Assembly: GCA_016721435.1 (NCBI GenBank)
Contig: JADKIC010000014.1
Coordinates: 62,001 to 126,000, forward strand
Length of the DNA: 64,000 bases
Direction: 5' to 3'
Origin: Bacteroidota bacterium
GTDB lineage: Bacteria; Bacteroidota; Bacteroidia; AKYH767-A; OLB10
Shown: positions 29,855 to 39,256 of the stretch, in pieces
How positions within the stretch are numbered: the stretch's first letter is position 1
Layout of the letters: every line of letters begins with the position of its first letter
Notes under the pieces: generated by a model
The model's input: the letters and a program-made list of their open reading frames with translations, nothing else
What the model was told of the DNA's origin: nothing
Database searches by the model: none
Translations under genes and position numbers: made by a program

Positions 29855-31092
29855 ATGAGTGAGCCGCAGCGTTTGCAAATAAGAGATTTCACCTATGTTC
29901 TTCCTGAAGATCGAATAGCTAAATTTCCACTTCCGGAAAGAACATCCTCACTTTTATTGGTTTATAAATCCGGAGACATAAGAAAAACGGTCTTTAGAAA
30001 TATTGCCGAAGTTTTGCCGGAGAATTCTTTATTGGTCTTTAATGATACCAAGGTAATCCACGCCCGGATTAAACTGCTGACTGCAGGTAACCAAGTTATT
30101 GAGTGCTTTTGCCTGGAACCGGTAAGTGAACTATCTGTCGAAGAAGTTTTTCGTTCAAAGGGTCCGCTGCTATGAAATGTATGATCGGTAATGCCAGAAA
30201 ATGGAAGGAGGGCCCATTGTACAAGTCCATTGATGGTAAATATGGGCTAGTTGAAATTAAATTTGAAAAACTGCGTCAGGATGAAAGGGATTTTATCATT
30301 GCTATGTCATGGAATAATGCTTATTATACTTTTTCGGAGATTTTAGAGCTAGCCGGTGAATTGCCGATTCCTCCTTATTTAAAGCGTGAAACAGAGTTAG
30401 AGGATGAATCCAGATACAATACTACTTATGCATCGCAGGAGGGCTCGGTGGCAGCGCCTACAGCCGGCCTGCATTTTAATGCGGATCTTTTGACTACACT
30501 TATGCAAAGTGGAATCTCACAAGAAAAAGTGACCTTACATGTCGGGGCAGGGACATTTCGTCCGGTAAGCAGTAATAAACTGGCTGACCATAAAATGCAT
30601 GCAGAGCGTATTGTTGTGAGGAAATCAGTCCTGCAAAGTATACTGTTGACAAAGGGTGTTTTTCCTGTAATTGCTGTTGGAACTACTTCTGCAAGAACAT
30701 TGGAAAGCTTGTATTGGCTGGGATTAAAAATTTTGAACGGGGAAGGAAAGGAGCACCCCTTTCATATTGATCAATGGATTCCTTATCAATTTAAGGATAC
30801 TTCCCTCCCTGAATGTAGAGCTGTTTTGGAGACACTTCTAAAATGGATGGATGCCTTAGGACTCGAAGAAATCACCGGTTATACGCAATTGATAATTGCT
30901 CCGGGATATGCATTTCAGATAGTAGATGCTTTAATTACTAATTTTCATCAACCGAATAGTACTTTATTACTATTGGTAGCTGCGTTGATAGGAGAGAGGT
31001 GGAAGGAAATTTACGAGTATGCGCTTGAAAACGATTTCCGGTTTTTAAGCTACGGTGATGCATGCCTCTTGTTCAAAAAGGAAACTTCTTAA
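29855..31092 (+). CDS. queA: S-adenosylmethionine:tRNA ribosyltransferase-isomerase QueA (frameshifted)
   Basis: About 412 residues. QueA forms epoxyqueuosine in tRNA from preQ1 and the ribosyl part of S-adenosylmethionine. Recognisable segments are DFTYVLPEDRIAKFPLPER at the start, LLVFNDTKVIHARI (about 70), ELPIPPYLKRE, YNTTYASQEGSVAAPTAGLHF (the central family signature) and VTLHVGAGTFRPV, with NFHQPNSTLLLLVAALIG at the end. The frame breaks at about 30173, where one missing G makes CTATGAAATG read as stop plus start; restoring it gives GPLLWKCMIGN, so this is one gene. ATG at 29855 is preferred over a TTG at 29828 because homology begins there. Confidence 0.93.
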
Positions 31093-31128
31093 AGCGTTAA
31101 TGATGTGAATGATTAAATTTAGTCTGTT

Positions 31129-31824
31129 TTAAGGATTTACTCCACGAACTTTTCCGGCGTAATAACCGGGTGTATAGTAAACCCCGACAAGGATATGTGA
31201 AGCTAAGGTGTAAATGGTCAAACTGTTCATCACCGGTCTGGACACAATGTTCGTCATGCCAATATTAAATCGCCCTTCCAGACTCACATTAATTCTTCTG
31301 TTTACAGCATATCTCCCACCGGCACCAAGGATCAATCCTCCATCTAAAGGAATATAATTAGAAGTGCCGCTTATTACAATTTTTTCCCCAAGTACCGGCT
31401 CGGTAAACGTCGATTTTTGACTTAATAGTGTCCCCAAATAAGGTCCTGCGGTAAGATTACCCTTCATTCGGTTGCCAAAGTTGTACTCGAAAAGAAGCGG
31501 AATGGTGAGATAGCTATAACTGATTTTAGCATTGTAGAAGCCCTTCAAATCCCCCACCTCGTCAAACAAGGGTAGAATTCCCCCGGCTCCCTTCACTTCA
31601 AAAAAAAGATTGCTTTTTACGCTCCAGTGCTTACTGAAAGGGTAATATACCGCCGGCCCTCCGGTTAAACGAATTTCAGGTTCCAGAAATGTTTCAATGA
31701 AGGGGTTTCCATAAAGATTGACGAAGGAAGGTCCCGTCTGAAAACCATATTGTACAGTGTTTTTCTGTGCATGGATCTGTATTTGGGAGGTGATTAGAAA
31801 AAGAAGTAAGCAGCATCGTTTCAT
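31129..31824 (-). CDS. Outer membrane beta-barrel protein (PorT-like family)
   Basis: A 231-residue protein. A signal peptide of 19 residues (ends HAQ) is followed by alternating hydrophobic strands such as YGFQTGPSFVN, ISYSYLTIPLLFEYNF, GNLTAGPYLGTLLSQ and LILGAGGRYAV, the pattern of the small outer-membrane beta-barrel domain (PF13568 type) common in Bacteroidota. The member PorT is a T9SS part, but the family is large and most members are uncharacterised. It lies 120 bases downstream of the S4-domain gene on the same strand and is convergent with queA. Confidence 0.75.
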   Translation of the reverse strand: MKRCCLLLFLITSQIQIHAQKNTVQYGFQTGPSFVNLYGNPFIETFLEPEIRLTGGPAVYYPFSKHWSVKSNLFFEVKGAGGILPLFDEVGDLKGFYNAKISYSYLTIPLLFEYNFGNRMKGNLTAGPYLGTLLSQKSTFTEPVLGEKIVISGTSNYIPLDGGLILGAGGRYAVNRRINVSLEGRFNIGMTNIVSRPVMNSLTIYTLASHILVGVYYTPGYYAGKVRGVNP

Positions 31825-31944
31825 AGTGTTTCCCGGAGATCAGATCTTTTCAAAAGTAATCCATATACACGGGTGCATGCGGGATTAAATCGGCTGCTTA
31901 TCCACATGCGTTGTTTATTACTTTTAAACCAAGCGACTCCCTCA

Positions 31945-32331
31945 TTACCAATCACCGAGAAATTCATCCATATCTCTTCTGTCTTTCTTCGTGGGTCTTC
32001 CGGTACCACCTTTAATATTCCAGGATGCGAGTGCGGCCTGATGTAGTTTTAAGCGGTCCAGTTCCTCTGCAGGTGTGATATCGATGATAAAATCTTTTAC
32101 AAAAGCAGCGGACATCCGCTTTTCCGTGATAGCAAGAACTTTAATGTGCTGATACCACGGCCCTCTGTGAATTACGATAATTTCTCCAATTCGTATCGCT
32201 CTTGCCGGTTTAACAGTAATCTCTAAAATTTTTACTCTCCCTTTTTCACATGCTTCAGCCGACAACTGTCTGGTTTTATATAACCTGACTGCCCATAGGA
32301 ATTTATCAATCCTTATCTTATCTGAGACCAT
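31945..32331 (-). CDS. S4 domain RNA-binding protein, Hsp15-like
   Basis: A 128-residue protein. The N-terminal S4 domain spans residues 5-62: RIDKFLWAVRLYKTRQLSAEACEKGRVKI is followed by KPARAIRIGEIIVI, the pattern shared with HslR (Hsp15), which rescues stalled 50S subunits carrying nascent chains. The lysine/arginine-rich tail (GRPTKKDRRDMDEFLGDW) is also typical of Hsp15-like proteins. ATG 32331 is chosen over a GTG two codons upstream. Confidence 0.85.
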   Translation of the reverse strand: MVSDKIRIDKFLWAVRLYKTRQLSAEACEKGRVKILEITVKPARAIRIGEIIVIHRGPWYQHIKVLAITEKRMSAAFVKDFIIDITPAEELDRLKLHQAALASWNIKGGTGRPTKKDRRDMDEFLGDW

Positions 32332-32411
32332 TTGCACCCGGCAAAATTACACTTTGTTGGTGGATGCATTGGTTCATTTAATACTTTTAACTGCTTTAAT
32401 TGAAGAAAATA

Positions 32412-34235
32412 ATGCGGTTTAACTCCTTACAACAAATCAGTCAAAAGGCGAAGGAAACAATTGTTCGCTTTCCGCTGCCGTTGATTATTTGTTTATTTGC
32501 AGCAACGGCATTGCTTTGGTTAGTGGATAACAATGAAAAGAATGAATGGTTTAAGTATGTGATAAAATTTTTAGTGACGTGTACCATTTCTTTACCTGCT
32601 TTCATTGGACTGACCCTCTTTTGTGAAAGGTATTACATTAAGAAACGTACTGTGTTTGCCCTACACGTCATGTTGCTTTTATTTGCATTCTTATATTTTT
32701 ATTTTCTTCCTTATGAATTTACTGAAATTACAGCAGCGAGACATCTGCTTTTATTATTGGCGGCACATCTGGCTGTTTCCTTTGCTCCATTTCTGGTGAA
32801 CGCCGAAATGCAAGGATTCTGGCAGTTTAACAAGTCGCTCTTTTTAAGATTCCTGACAGCCGGTTTATATTCTTTTGTATTGTTCGCGGGATTGGCATTG
32901 GCTATTCTTGCAGTTGATAATTTATTTGAAGCGGCCATTAGAGACGAAGCCTACCAACGTTTATTTTTTATCATCGCAGTAATTTTTAATACCTGGTTCT
33001 TTTTATCCGGAGTTCCGCGCGATTTTCCCGGGCTGGAAAAAGAAAATGATTACCCCAATGGACTTCGAATATTTACACAATTTGTATTGTTACCGCTGGT
33101 CACGATTTATTTAGGTATTCTCTATGTGTATGAATTGAAAATCCTGGTTACAATGAATTGGCCGCGCGGTTGGGTTTCCTATTTGGTCATTGGTTTTTCA
33201 ACCGCCGGGATTTTGGCTTTGTTGTTAGTCTGGCCGTTAAGAAATGATGATCGTTATAAATGGGTCAAAACCTTTACACGACTTTTTTACATCGCGCTAT
33301 TACCTTTGATTGCTTTACTCTTTTTATCAATTTATATTCGTGTGAAGGAGTATGGAATCACCGAAAACAGATATTTTATAATTGTTCTGGCTATATGGTT
33401 GTTGGGAAATGCGATTTACTTTCTTTTTAGCAGGATGAAAAACATTAAGGTGATTCCGATGTCACTTTTTGTAGTGGCATTGTTATCCGGTTTTGGTCCG
33501 TGGAGTGCATTTGAAGTCAGTAAGTCGAATCAGCGATCACGACTAATAAATCTGTTGAGCGATCAGGGTATGTTTAAGGAAAACCGGATTGTTCCTGCAC
33601 CCATTGGAAATGCAATGGACAAGGAGCTGCGTATGAAAATGGGAAGTTTATTCGATTACCTGCTTTCTACACATGATATAAAAATTCTTCAGGGTATCAT
33701 GGACATCAATCTCGATTCATTACGTGTTAAACATGGGAAATACCGTTTGGCCACTATGGTGATGAAGTCGCTAAATCTGGAGTATGAAGAAGGATGGAGG
33801 TATGATCCTGAAAAGTCGGATAAATTTCAATTTACTACTGAAACACATGATGGCTTACCGCTAAATGTGGATGGGTATCAATTGTTTTTCAAATATGAAT
33901 ATTATGGTTCCGAAAGGGAGGAGAGTAAGAAAGTACAATTGGATTCTACAGCTTTTTTTATGGTGGATTTCATAAGTGATAAAAATGTGCTTTCCATTGT
34001 AGATGCTGACGGTGTAGCGTCTGAATTAAAGATGGATGCTCTGGTAAGTCGGATTCATAAGGAGTATTCCATCACCGCTTTTAATCTTCCTGAAACGTTG
34101 ATGATGGCCACGCTGCAAAGTGAAAACATGGAATGCAAGTTGATTTTCAGATCACTTTACGGGACGTTGAGCCAAAAGAAGGAGTTAAAAGAAATTACTT
34201 CGCTTCAAGTGGATGTTCTTTACAGGAAGAAGTAG
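32412..34235 (+). CDS. DUF4153 domain membrane protein
   Basis: About 607 residues. The N-terminal 380 residues hold about ten membrane helices, with charged loops such as DNNEKNEW and NDDRYKWVKTF. The C-terminal 200 residues are soluble and probably face the outside (S-x-D-x-R-x-K-H-G-K-Y). This layout and the segment WPRGWVSYLVIGFSTAGI match Bacteroidota DUF4153 proteins, whose function is not established; neighbours elsewhere sometimes suggest cell envelope roles. A TTG at 32400 is possible but ATG 32412 is preferred. It ends at a bidirectional terminator. Confidence 0.78.
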   Translation: MRFNSLQQISQKAKETIVRFPLPLIICLFAATALLWLVDNNEKNEWFKYVIKFLVTCTISLPAFIGLTLFCERYYIKKRTVFALHVMLLLFAFLYFYFLPYEFTEITAARHLLLLLAAHLAVSFAPFLVNAEMQGFWQFNKSLFLRFLTAGLYSFVLFAGLALAILAVDNLFEAAIRDEAYQRLFFIIAVIFNTWFFLSGVPRDFPGLEKENDYPNGLRIFTQFVLLPLVTIYLGILYVYELKILVTMNWPRGWVSYLVIGFSTAGILALLLVWPLRNDDRYKWVKTFTRLFYIALLPLIALLFLSIYIRVKEYGITENRYFIIVLAIWLLGNAIYFLFSRMKNIKVIPMSLFVVALLSGFGPWSAFEVSKSNQRSRLINLLSDQGMFKENRIVPAPIGNAMDKELRMKMGSLFDYLLSTHDIKILQGIMDINLDSLRVKHGKYRLATMVMKSLNLEYEEGWRYDPEKSDKFQFTTETHDGLPLNVDGYQLFFKYEYYGSEREESKKVQLDSTAFFMVDFISDKNVLSIVDADGVASELKMDALVSRIHKEYSITAFNLPETLMMATLQSENMECKLIFRSLYGTLSQKKELKEITSLQVDVLYRKK

Positions 34236-34266
34236 TTCTTTAATGCAAAGTTTCATCTCAAAATAA

Positions 34267-34301
34267 AAGAGGGCTGCTTCCGGAAAGAAACAGCCCTCTT
34301 T
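34267..34301. terminator. Bidirectional terminator between convergent genes
   Basis: AGAGGGCTG arm, loop of about 14 bases and CAGCCCTCT arm, with A-run on the left and T-run on the right. It serves DUF4153 (plus) and the T9SS protein (minus). Confidence 0.85.
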
Positions 34302-34316
34302 GTATTATAAATTCTC

Positions 34317-36158
34317 TTATTTAACTACATTTAATTTCCTGCTGTACTCGCTTTTTCCTGTTGAGAAACGTGCGGTATAGATACCAGTCTCCAGTTGACT
34401 CAGCGAAACTTCAAGTTGTCCGTTTTGAACTGTAAAACGCTCACCTGCAACTAATTTTCCCTGAATATCGAATAGTTGAACAAATAATTCATCTGATTTA
34501 ATCAAACTTGCATCGATGTTGATGAACGCTTTGTCGGACGCAGGGTTTGGATAGAATTGTCCGATTCCTTCTGCGGCAGTCTCTTCATTTATTCCTACAC
34601 CTACGCGTTGAATGGTTGCTCTGATCATCAGATCTTCTATATCTCTGTATCTGTATTCAGATGGCGTACCTCCTAAAACTTCAAAGGTGCGGTTACTGAA
34701 TGGCGCTACCTGATCCTGGCCTAATGAAACACCATCTCCACCCATTCCCCATAACACATAAAATCCACCACTATCAATCCGGACCAATTGATTTAATACA
34801 GAGGTAGAATATACACCTGTTGTAAACGTTCCAGAAGCAACAAATATAGAATCTAACAATGTTCCGGGAAGTTTATTCGGACCATCATCAGCATATACTT
34901 TCATCGTAGATCCAACAGCATTAGGATCGGCAACAATTAATGTAGCTACTTTGCTGATATCACATGGGTAGAAGGGAGGAATGAAATAATTCGCACAACC
35001 ACCATCACCACCGTTCCAGGATATGCCTGTTGCAGCAGCTACACCATTATCATAGGCCAGAAGGATTTCATTCAACGTCGTATCTACAACTTGTAATTCC
35101 TGTGTTTTGATATTATTACTAGCAGTCAAATCTCCTGATAAAGTGGTTGTGTTTATGAAACGAAATGTACCTGAATTGATGGGAATAAATGGATTTGCCA
35201 TGTTTAATAATTGAGATTGTCCGGGTTGCAAAGTGTCTGTTAAAGTAGTGTTGGAAACCATTACATTATTACCAGGCGAATCACGAACAAGTCCGCTTAC
35301 ATTAAATGGAGCGACTACCGTGTTTCCGGTATTTACAACTTCTGAATTGAGGACATATGCTCCCGCTGCATTTTTAGAAATGAATAATGCAGCCGTTTCC
35401 GGATTTCCCGCGAAAGAAGTGCCAACATCTGTTATTTGTTGAGTAGTAACTGCAGGAGGATAGAACTTAATAGCGTATTGCACCGGAGGATAAAGATTTT
35501 GGTTCCACATCAAGCCATCATTTCCCGATACATTTTCAATTCCCACTGATACAAAACTTGTGGTGGAAACACTAACTCCGGTTTGTGTTAAGTACTGAAA
35601 TGTAATTGTACTATCAGCGTAATTCATTATAATCTGAAACGTATTTTCACCGGTGTAAGAGGGAGTACCGGATTTCCAGAAGGGGACACTATCCCAGGTT
35701 ATTATCACGGAATCCTGTGCGGTACTTGTCCAGTAATAACAGCTCGCCGGATTCCCTACTGCCGGGCCTGTTTTGTCGAAAGTCAAATCCGTCATCATCG
35801 CTCCGAGAAAGTTGTTTTTCGTTGGATCAGGTGTTGGGATGATCGGAAATGGATGTGCGAAAGAAGCATTCTGGAAAATAAGGTACCCGTTTGATCCAAT
35901 CCAGAAACGATCTACAGTATACCAGTAGAATTGAAATGGACTCGGAAGGAAGAAGGGTCCAACAATATTATCATCTGCCAATCCTGAAATTTCAACCGTG
36001 TTTGGCGAGTTGGTAATATCAATCCAGTTAAAGGATGGACCATTGGGATCGTTACTGTCTCGCCAAATGTTTCCGTAAACATCAGGACCACCCGATGTTT
36101 GTGCCTGCAAGCTAAATGTAGATGCAATGGCAATCATGATAAGTATAATTTTTTTCAT
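34317..36158 (-). CDS. Secreted T9SS protein, beta-rich, function unknown
   Basis: A 613-residue protein with signal peptide (1-20, ends LQAQ). Residues 35-240 form a beta-rich domain with WIGSNGYLIFQNASFAHPFP and TFQYLTQTGVSVSTTSFVSVGIEN; similar domains occur in Bacteroidota surface proteins that carry PPC or nidogen-like regions. A second domain at about 370-520 includes CDISKVATLIVAD and KVYADDGPNKLPGTLL. A type A T9SS sorting domain closes the protein (GQFYPNPASDKAFINI, end SRKLNVVK). It is monocistronic and ends at a strong terminator. No catalytic motif is visible. Confidence 0.82.
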   Translation of the reverse strand: MKKIILIMIAIASTFSLQAQTSGGPDVYGNIWRDSNDPNGPSFNWIDITNSPNTVEISGLADDNIVGPFFLPSPFQFYWYTVDRFWIGSNGYLIFQNASFAHPFPIIPTPDPTKNNFLGAMMTDLTFDKTGPAVGNPASCYYWTSTAQDSVIITWDSVPFWKSGTPSYTGENTFQIIMNYADSTITFQYLTQTGVSVSTTSFVSVGIENVSGNDGLMWNQNLYPPVQYAIKFYPPAVTTQQITDVGTSFAGNPETAALFISKNAAGAYVLNSEVVNTGNTVVAPFNVSGLVRDSPGNNVMVSNTTLTDTLQPGQSQLLNMANPFIPINSGTFRFINTTTLSGDLTASNNIKTQELQVVDTTLNEILLAYDNGVAAATGISWNGGDGGCANYFIPPFYPCDISKVATLIVADPNAVGSTMKVYADDGPNKLPGTLLDSIFVASGTFTTGVYSTSVLNQLVRIDSGGFYVLWGMGGDGVSLGQDQVAPFSNRTFEVLGGTPSEYRYRDIEDLMIRATIQRVGVGINEETAAEGIGQFYPNPASDKAFINIDASLIKSDELFVQLFDIQGKLVAGERFTVQNGQLEVSLSQLETGIYTARFSTGKSEYSRKLNVVK

Positions 36159-36321
36159 AGTATAAATGATTTGATTTAGCTTATTGGACTAAATTAGTAA
36201 TATATTCTTATAACTGATTAATTGTTTTTAATTTGAGAAAGATTCAGTGAGAAAAAAATAATATAAATAATTGAATATCATATAAATGCAAAAGCTGTTA
36301 GAATCGTTAAGTCGTCCTGAA

Positions 36322-37053
36322 CTATCCGAAACTTAAAAATCCAATCATCCCACCTGTAAAAATAGCGAGGAGTTTGTAAATATTGAATCGATGATCACTA
36401 CTGGATTCAAAAAGAATAGTTGTGCTGATATGCAGAAAAATTCCAATGACAATCGCCATAATTTTATCATAGTTGGCGGCAAGTCCTTCCAGAGAACTTT
36501 GATGCAGTAAATTGCCCGTTAATGCTCCCAGAGGTGCCATTGCAGCAAAGAGCACCAGGAAAAAGAAAGACATTTTTTTATTTATACCGGAGGCTGTCAA
36601 CATGCTCATCAGTGCAAATGCAACCGGAATATGATGCAGAATGATGCCGTACAATAGCGAATGCGAATGCAGATGATCATGTCCTGCACTTTCTAAAGTA
36701 CTCAGGGGTATACCCTCCAGAAAACTATGTAAGGAAAGACTGATCATCATAGTCAGTGGAAATGCATCGGTATTCCTCTTGTGAACATGAATATGTCCAT
36801 GCTCTATCCCCTCTGAAAAAAGTTCAAGTATAATTTGTAACAAAAATCCAATCATGATCCAGGCACCAATCGAAGCGCCACTATTGTTATATACTTCCGG
36901 CATTAAATGCAAGACACTGATGGCAAAAAGAAATGCTCCTGAAAAGGAAAGTAGTAATTTCAGAAAACGATGGGAGGGCTTCTTTATAAGAAAAAATATC
37001 CCACCGCTGACGAGAACGGAACTGAAGAGCAAGATGTAATCAACGTAAGGCAT
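36322..37053 (-). CDS. ZIP family metal transporter
   Basis: A 243-residue inner membrane protein with eight predicted helices. A histidine-rich loop (HGHIHVHK, about residues 84-91) comes before helix 4. Helices 4 and 5 carry the metal-binding pair HSFLEGIPLS (about 108-117) and HHIPVAFAL (about 139-147), as in ZIP zinc/iron importers. Family members import divalent metal down a gradient or by proton coupling; specificity cannot be read. It starts 3 bases after the stop of the methyltransferase gene upstream, so the two are co-transcribed. The frame is intact. Confidence 0.9.
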   Translation of the reverse strand: MPYVDYILLFSSVLVSGGIFFLIKKPSHRFLKLLLSFSGAFLFAISVLHLMPEVYNNSGASIGAWIMIGFLLQIILELFSEGIEHGHIHVHKRNTDAFPLTMMISLSLHSFLEGIPLSTLESAGHDHLHSHSLLYGIILHHIPVAFALMSMLTASGINKKMSFFFLVLFAAMAPLGALTGNLLHQSSLEGLAANYDKIMAIVIGIFLHISTTILFESSSDHRFNIYKLLAIFTGGMIGFLSFG

Positions 37054-37056
37054 CTG

Positions 37057-37795
37057 TTATAATTTCCTGGTCACAAATATAAGTCGTTGCGAACTCTCCG
37101 GATGAAATCCCTCCAGATGATAGTCGCCATAAGTTTCCAATAGCTTTAAGCCGGAATGTGCAAAGAAGCGATAGAAGTCTTCAGCATAGAGAATTCTGAC
37201 TTCTTCGCGGAAGGAAGTTCGGATGCCTTTGTTTTCAATGTCAATATGCTTTATGATTTTGCCATCTTCTATTTTCTTCGTGATTTCGAATGTCGTGTCG
37301 TCAATAATTTTCTTTTCAAAGGGTTTCCAGTTCCCGTAAGGCTAAATGTAAATTCAGGAAATCAATGATGAAGTATCCGCCTTGTACAAGACTAGCCGCT
37401 GCGGCCTGTATGGCCTTTTCATTTTCATGGTTGCGATCGAAGTACCCGAAGCTGGTGAAGAGATTAAACACGGCATCGAAATAATTTACTCTGAAAATAC
37501 GTCGCATATCGTGTTGATAGAAATGCAGGTTTTCTGTTTCAAACTGTTTGCAATAATTGATATTTTCTCCGGATAAATCTACACCGGTCACGTTAAATCC
37601 CTGTCGATTCAGATAGAGGGAATGTCGGCCTTTCCCGCAAGCCAGATCCATTACTTTGCTTTCGGCAGGTAAATGAACCCTGTTAAGCAAGAGATCTAAA
37701 AATGTTTTTGCTTCGTCTTTGTCGCGCTCTCTGTAAAGTAGATGGTAATACGGCGAATCGAACCACGTTTCAAACCAGGGACTTTCAGTGGACAT
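37057..37795 (-). CDS. Class I SAM-dependent methyltransferase (frameshifted)
   Basis: About 246 residues. Motif I is VMDLACGKGRHS (about 47-58), followed by GVDLSGENI (motif post-I), an FDAVFNLFTSFGYF motif II and GGYFIIDFLNLH. The layout matches the Methyltransf_25/11 group; the start PWFETWFDSPYYHLLYRERD is common in Bacteroidota members. A break near 37318 moves the last third into another frame, where it continues WKPFEKKIIDDTTFEI and ends FVTRKL at 37057. The substrate is unknown. It precedes a ZIP transporter with a 3-base gap. Confidence 0.85.
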
Positions 37796-38094
37796 GCAGC
37801 AGGACGAGGAGTCTATTTTTTATTTTAAGAGAGGGTTTACAGAAATCAGGCTTCAATCAGAAGTCCGATGGAGTATGGTGCAAAGATATTCATATATCAC
37901 CTCGCCTGGCTTTTTTAGATTAAACTATTGGAAGAGCAATTAAATTATTCAATCGGTTTGTTTTCAGATAGATGCAGTTCTTTAAACTGAATAATATTAG
38001 AGAGGTTCGAGGTCTGCTGATTTTTTCGGAGATAAAAAATGAAAAGACTTTTCGTTTATCCTTCCATAAAGGGGCATTAATACAATATTCAGTT

Positions 38095-38102
38095 TAATTT
38101 TG
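38095..38102 (+). promoter_or_regulatory. Possible -7 promoter box (TAATTTTG) of corA
   Basis: Exact TAnnTTTG match 6 bases before ATG 38109; no clear -33 box. The region 37796-38094 between the divergent methyltransferase and corA shows nothing else that I can name. Confidence 0.35.
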
Positions 38103-38108
38103 GCTGCA

Positions 38109-39251
38109 ATGAAAAAGCCGGATTTAAAGACCTTGCCCGGAAAGCTAAGGGTGTGGAAACATAAAAGGACCTTGCCTGGTGCAGCGCCGGGTGCGATTTC
38201 TCTTTCGCCTGATGCTGTACCTCCTAAATTGTATTTGACTTCTTTCAGTGCTGAGTTGTTGCTGGAGACACCTGTTGACTCTTTGGACATGATTAAGGAA
38301 AGAATTAAAAGTCATCCGGATTTGTTACATTGGGTCGAGTTGAAGGGTTTTGGAAACCGAGCCTTGCTGGAAAATTTTTGTCATGAATTTGGAATCCATC
38401 GTCTCGAAATGGAAGATGTCATCAATACCTATCAGCGTCCGAAGCTGGAGGAATTCGATGATCATTTATTTATCGTGACGCGGTTACTAAAGACACATCA
38501 GGATGCATCACTGCGTAACGATCAGTTATCGTTATTTCTTTTTGGAAAAGTCGTTATTACTATTCAGGAAAATTATGATGAACATTTTGATTCGGTGAGA
38601 ACTCGAATTCGTACCGGCAAAGGACACCTTCGTTCCTCTTCTGCTGATTACCTCGCCTATACCTTACTGGATTCAGTAGTGGATACTTATTTTCCCTTGC
38701 TGGAGTTTTTCGGGGAGAAGCTGGATGAACTCGAAGATGAATTGTTTACATCTCCTTCTCGTCATTCCTTGCATAACATTCAGATTATAAAAAGAGAATT
38801 GATTGTATTGCGCCGAGCCGTTTTTGCAGAGAGAGATAAAGTAAAATGACCTGCTGAGATCTGCTTCACATCTTATCGGAAATCAAACAAAGTTGTTTTT
38901 CGCGATACGTATGATCATACCATACAGGTGATGGACCTCGTGGAAAGTTACAAAGAGATCACCGCATCGCTGATGGATATTTATCTTTCCAGTGTCAACA
39001 ACAGAATGAATCAGGTGATGAAAGTACTGACGATTATCTCCACCATTTTCATTCCGCTTACTTTTATTGTGGGCGTGTATGGAATGAATTTTTCCTATAC
39101 TGATCCCAAGAGTGGCGAAGTCTTGAAATGGAATATGCCTGAATTGTACTCGCCTTACGGATATTTGGGGGTGATGATTTTTATGTTCTTAGTGGTGGTG
39201 GTGCAATTGATTGTATTCTGGCGTAAAGGCTGGATGAATAAAGGCGGATAA
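38109..39251 (+). CDS. corA: CorA family magnesium/cobalt transporter (frameshifted)
   Basis: About 380 residues. The large N-terminal cytoplasmic domain is mostly beta then helical (MIKERIKSHPDLLHWVELKGFGN, HRLEMEDVINTYQRPKLEEFDDHLFI). The C-terminal pair of helices carries the selectivity motif YGMNF with the following loop, including NMPELYSPYGY, a good match to CorA GMN and MPEL signatures. Two breaks at about 38847 and 38899 interrupt the stalk helix; the continuation NDLLRSASHLIGNQTKLFFRDTYDHTIQ restores the family pattern. It sits 5 bases before priA, so both are probably on one message. Start ATG 38109 is preferred to a TTG at 38100. Confidence 0.9.
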
Positions 39252-39256
39252 GCAGG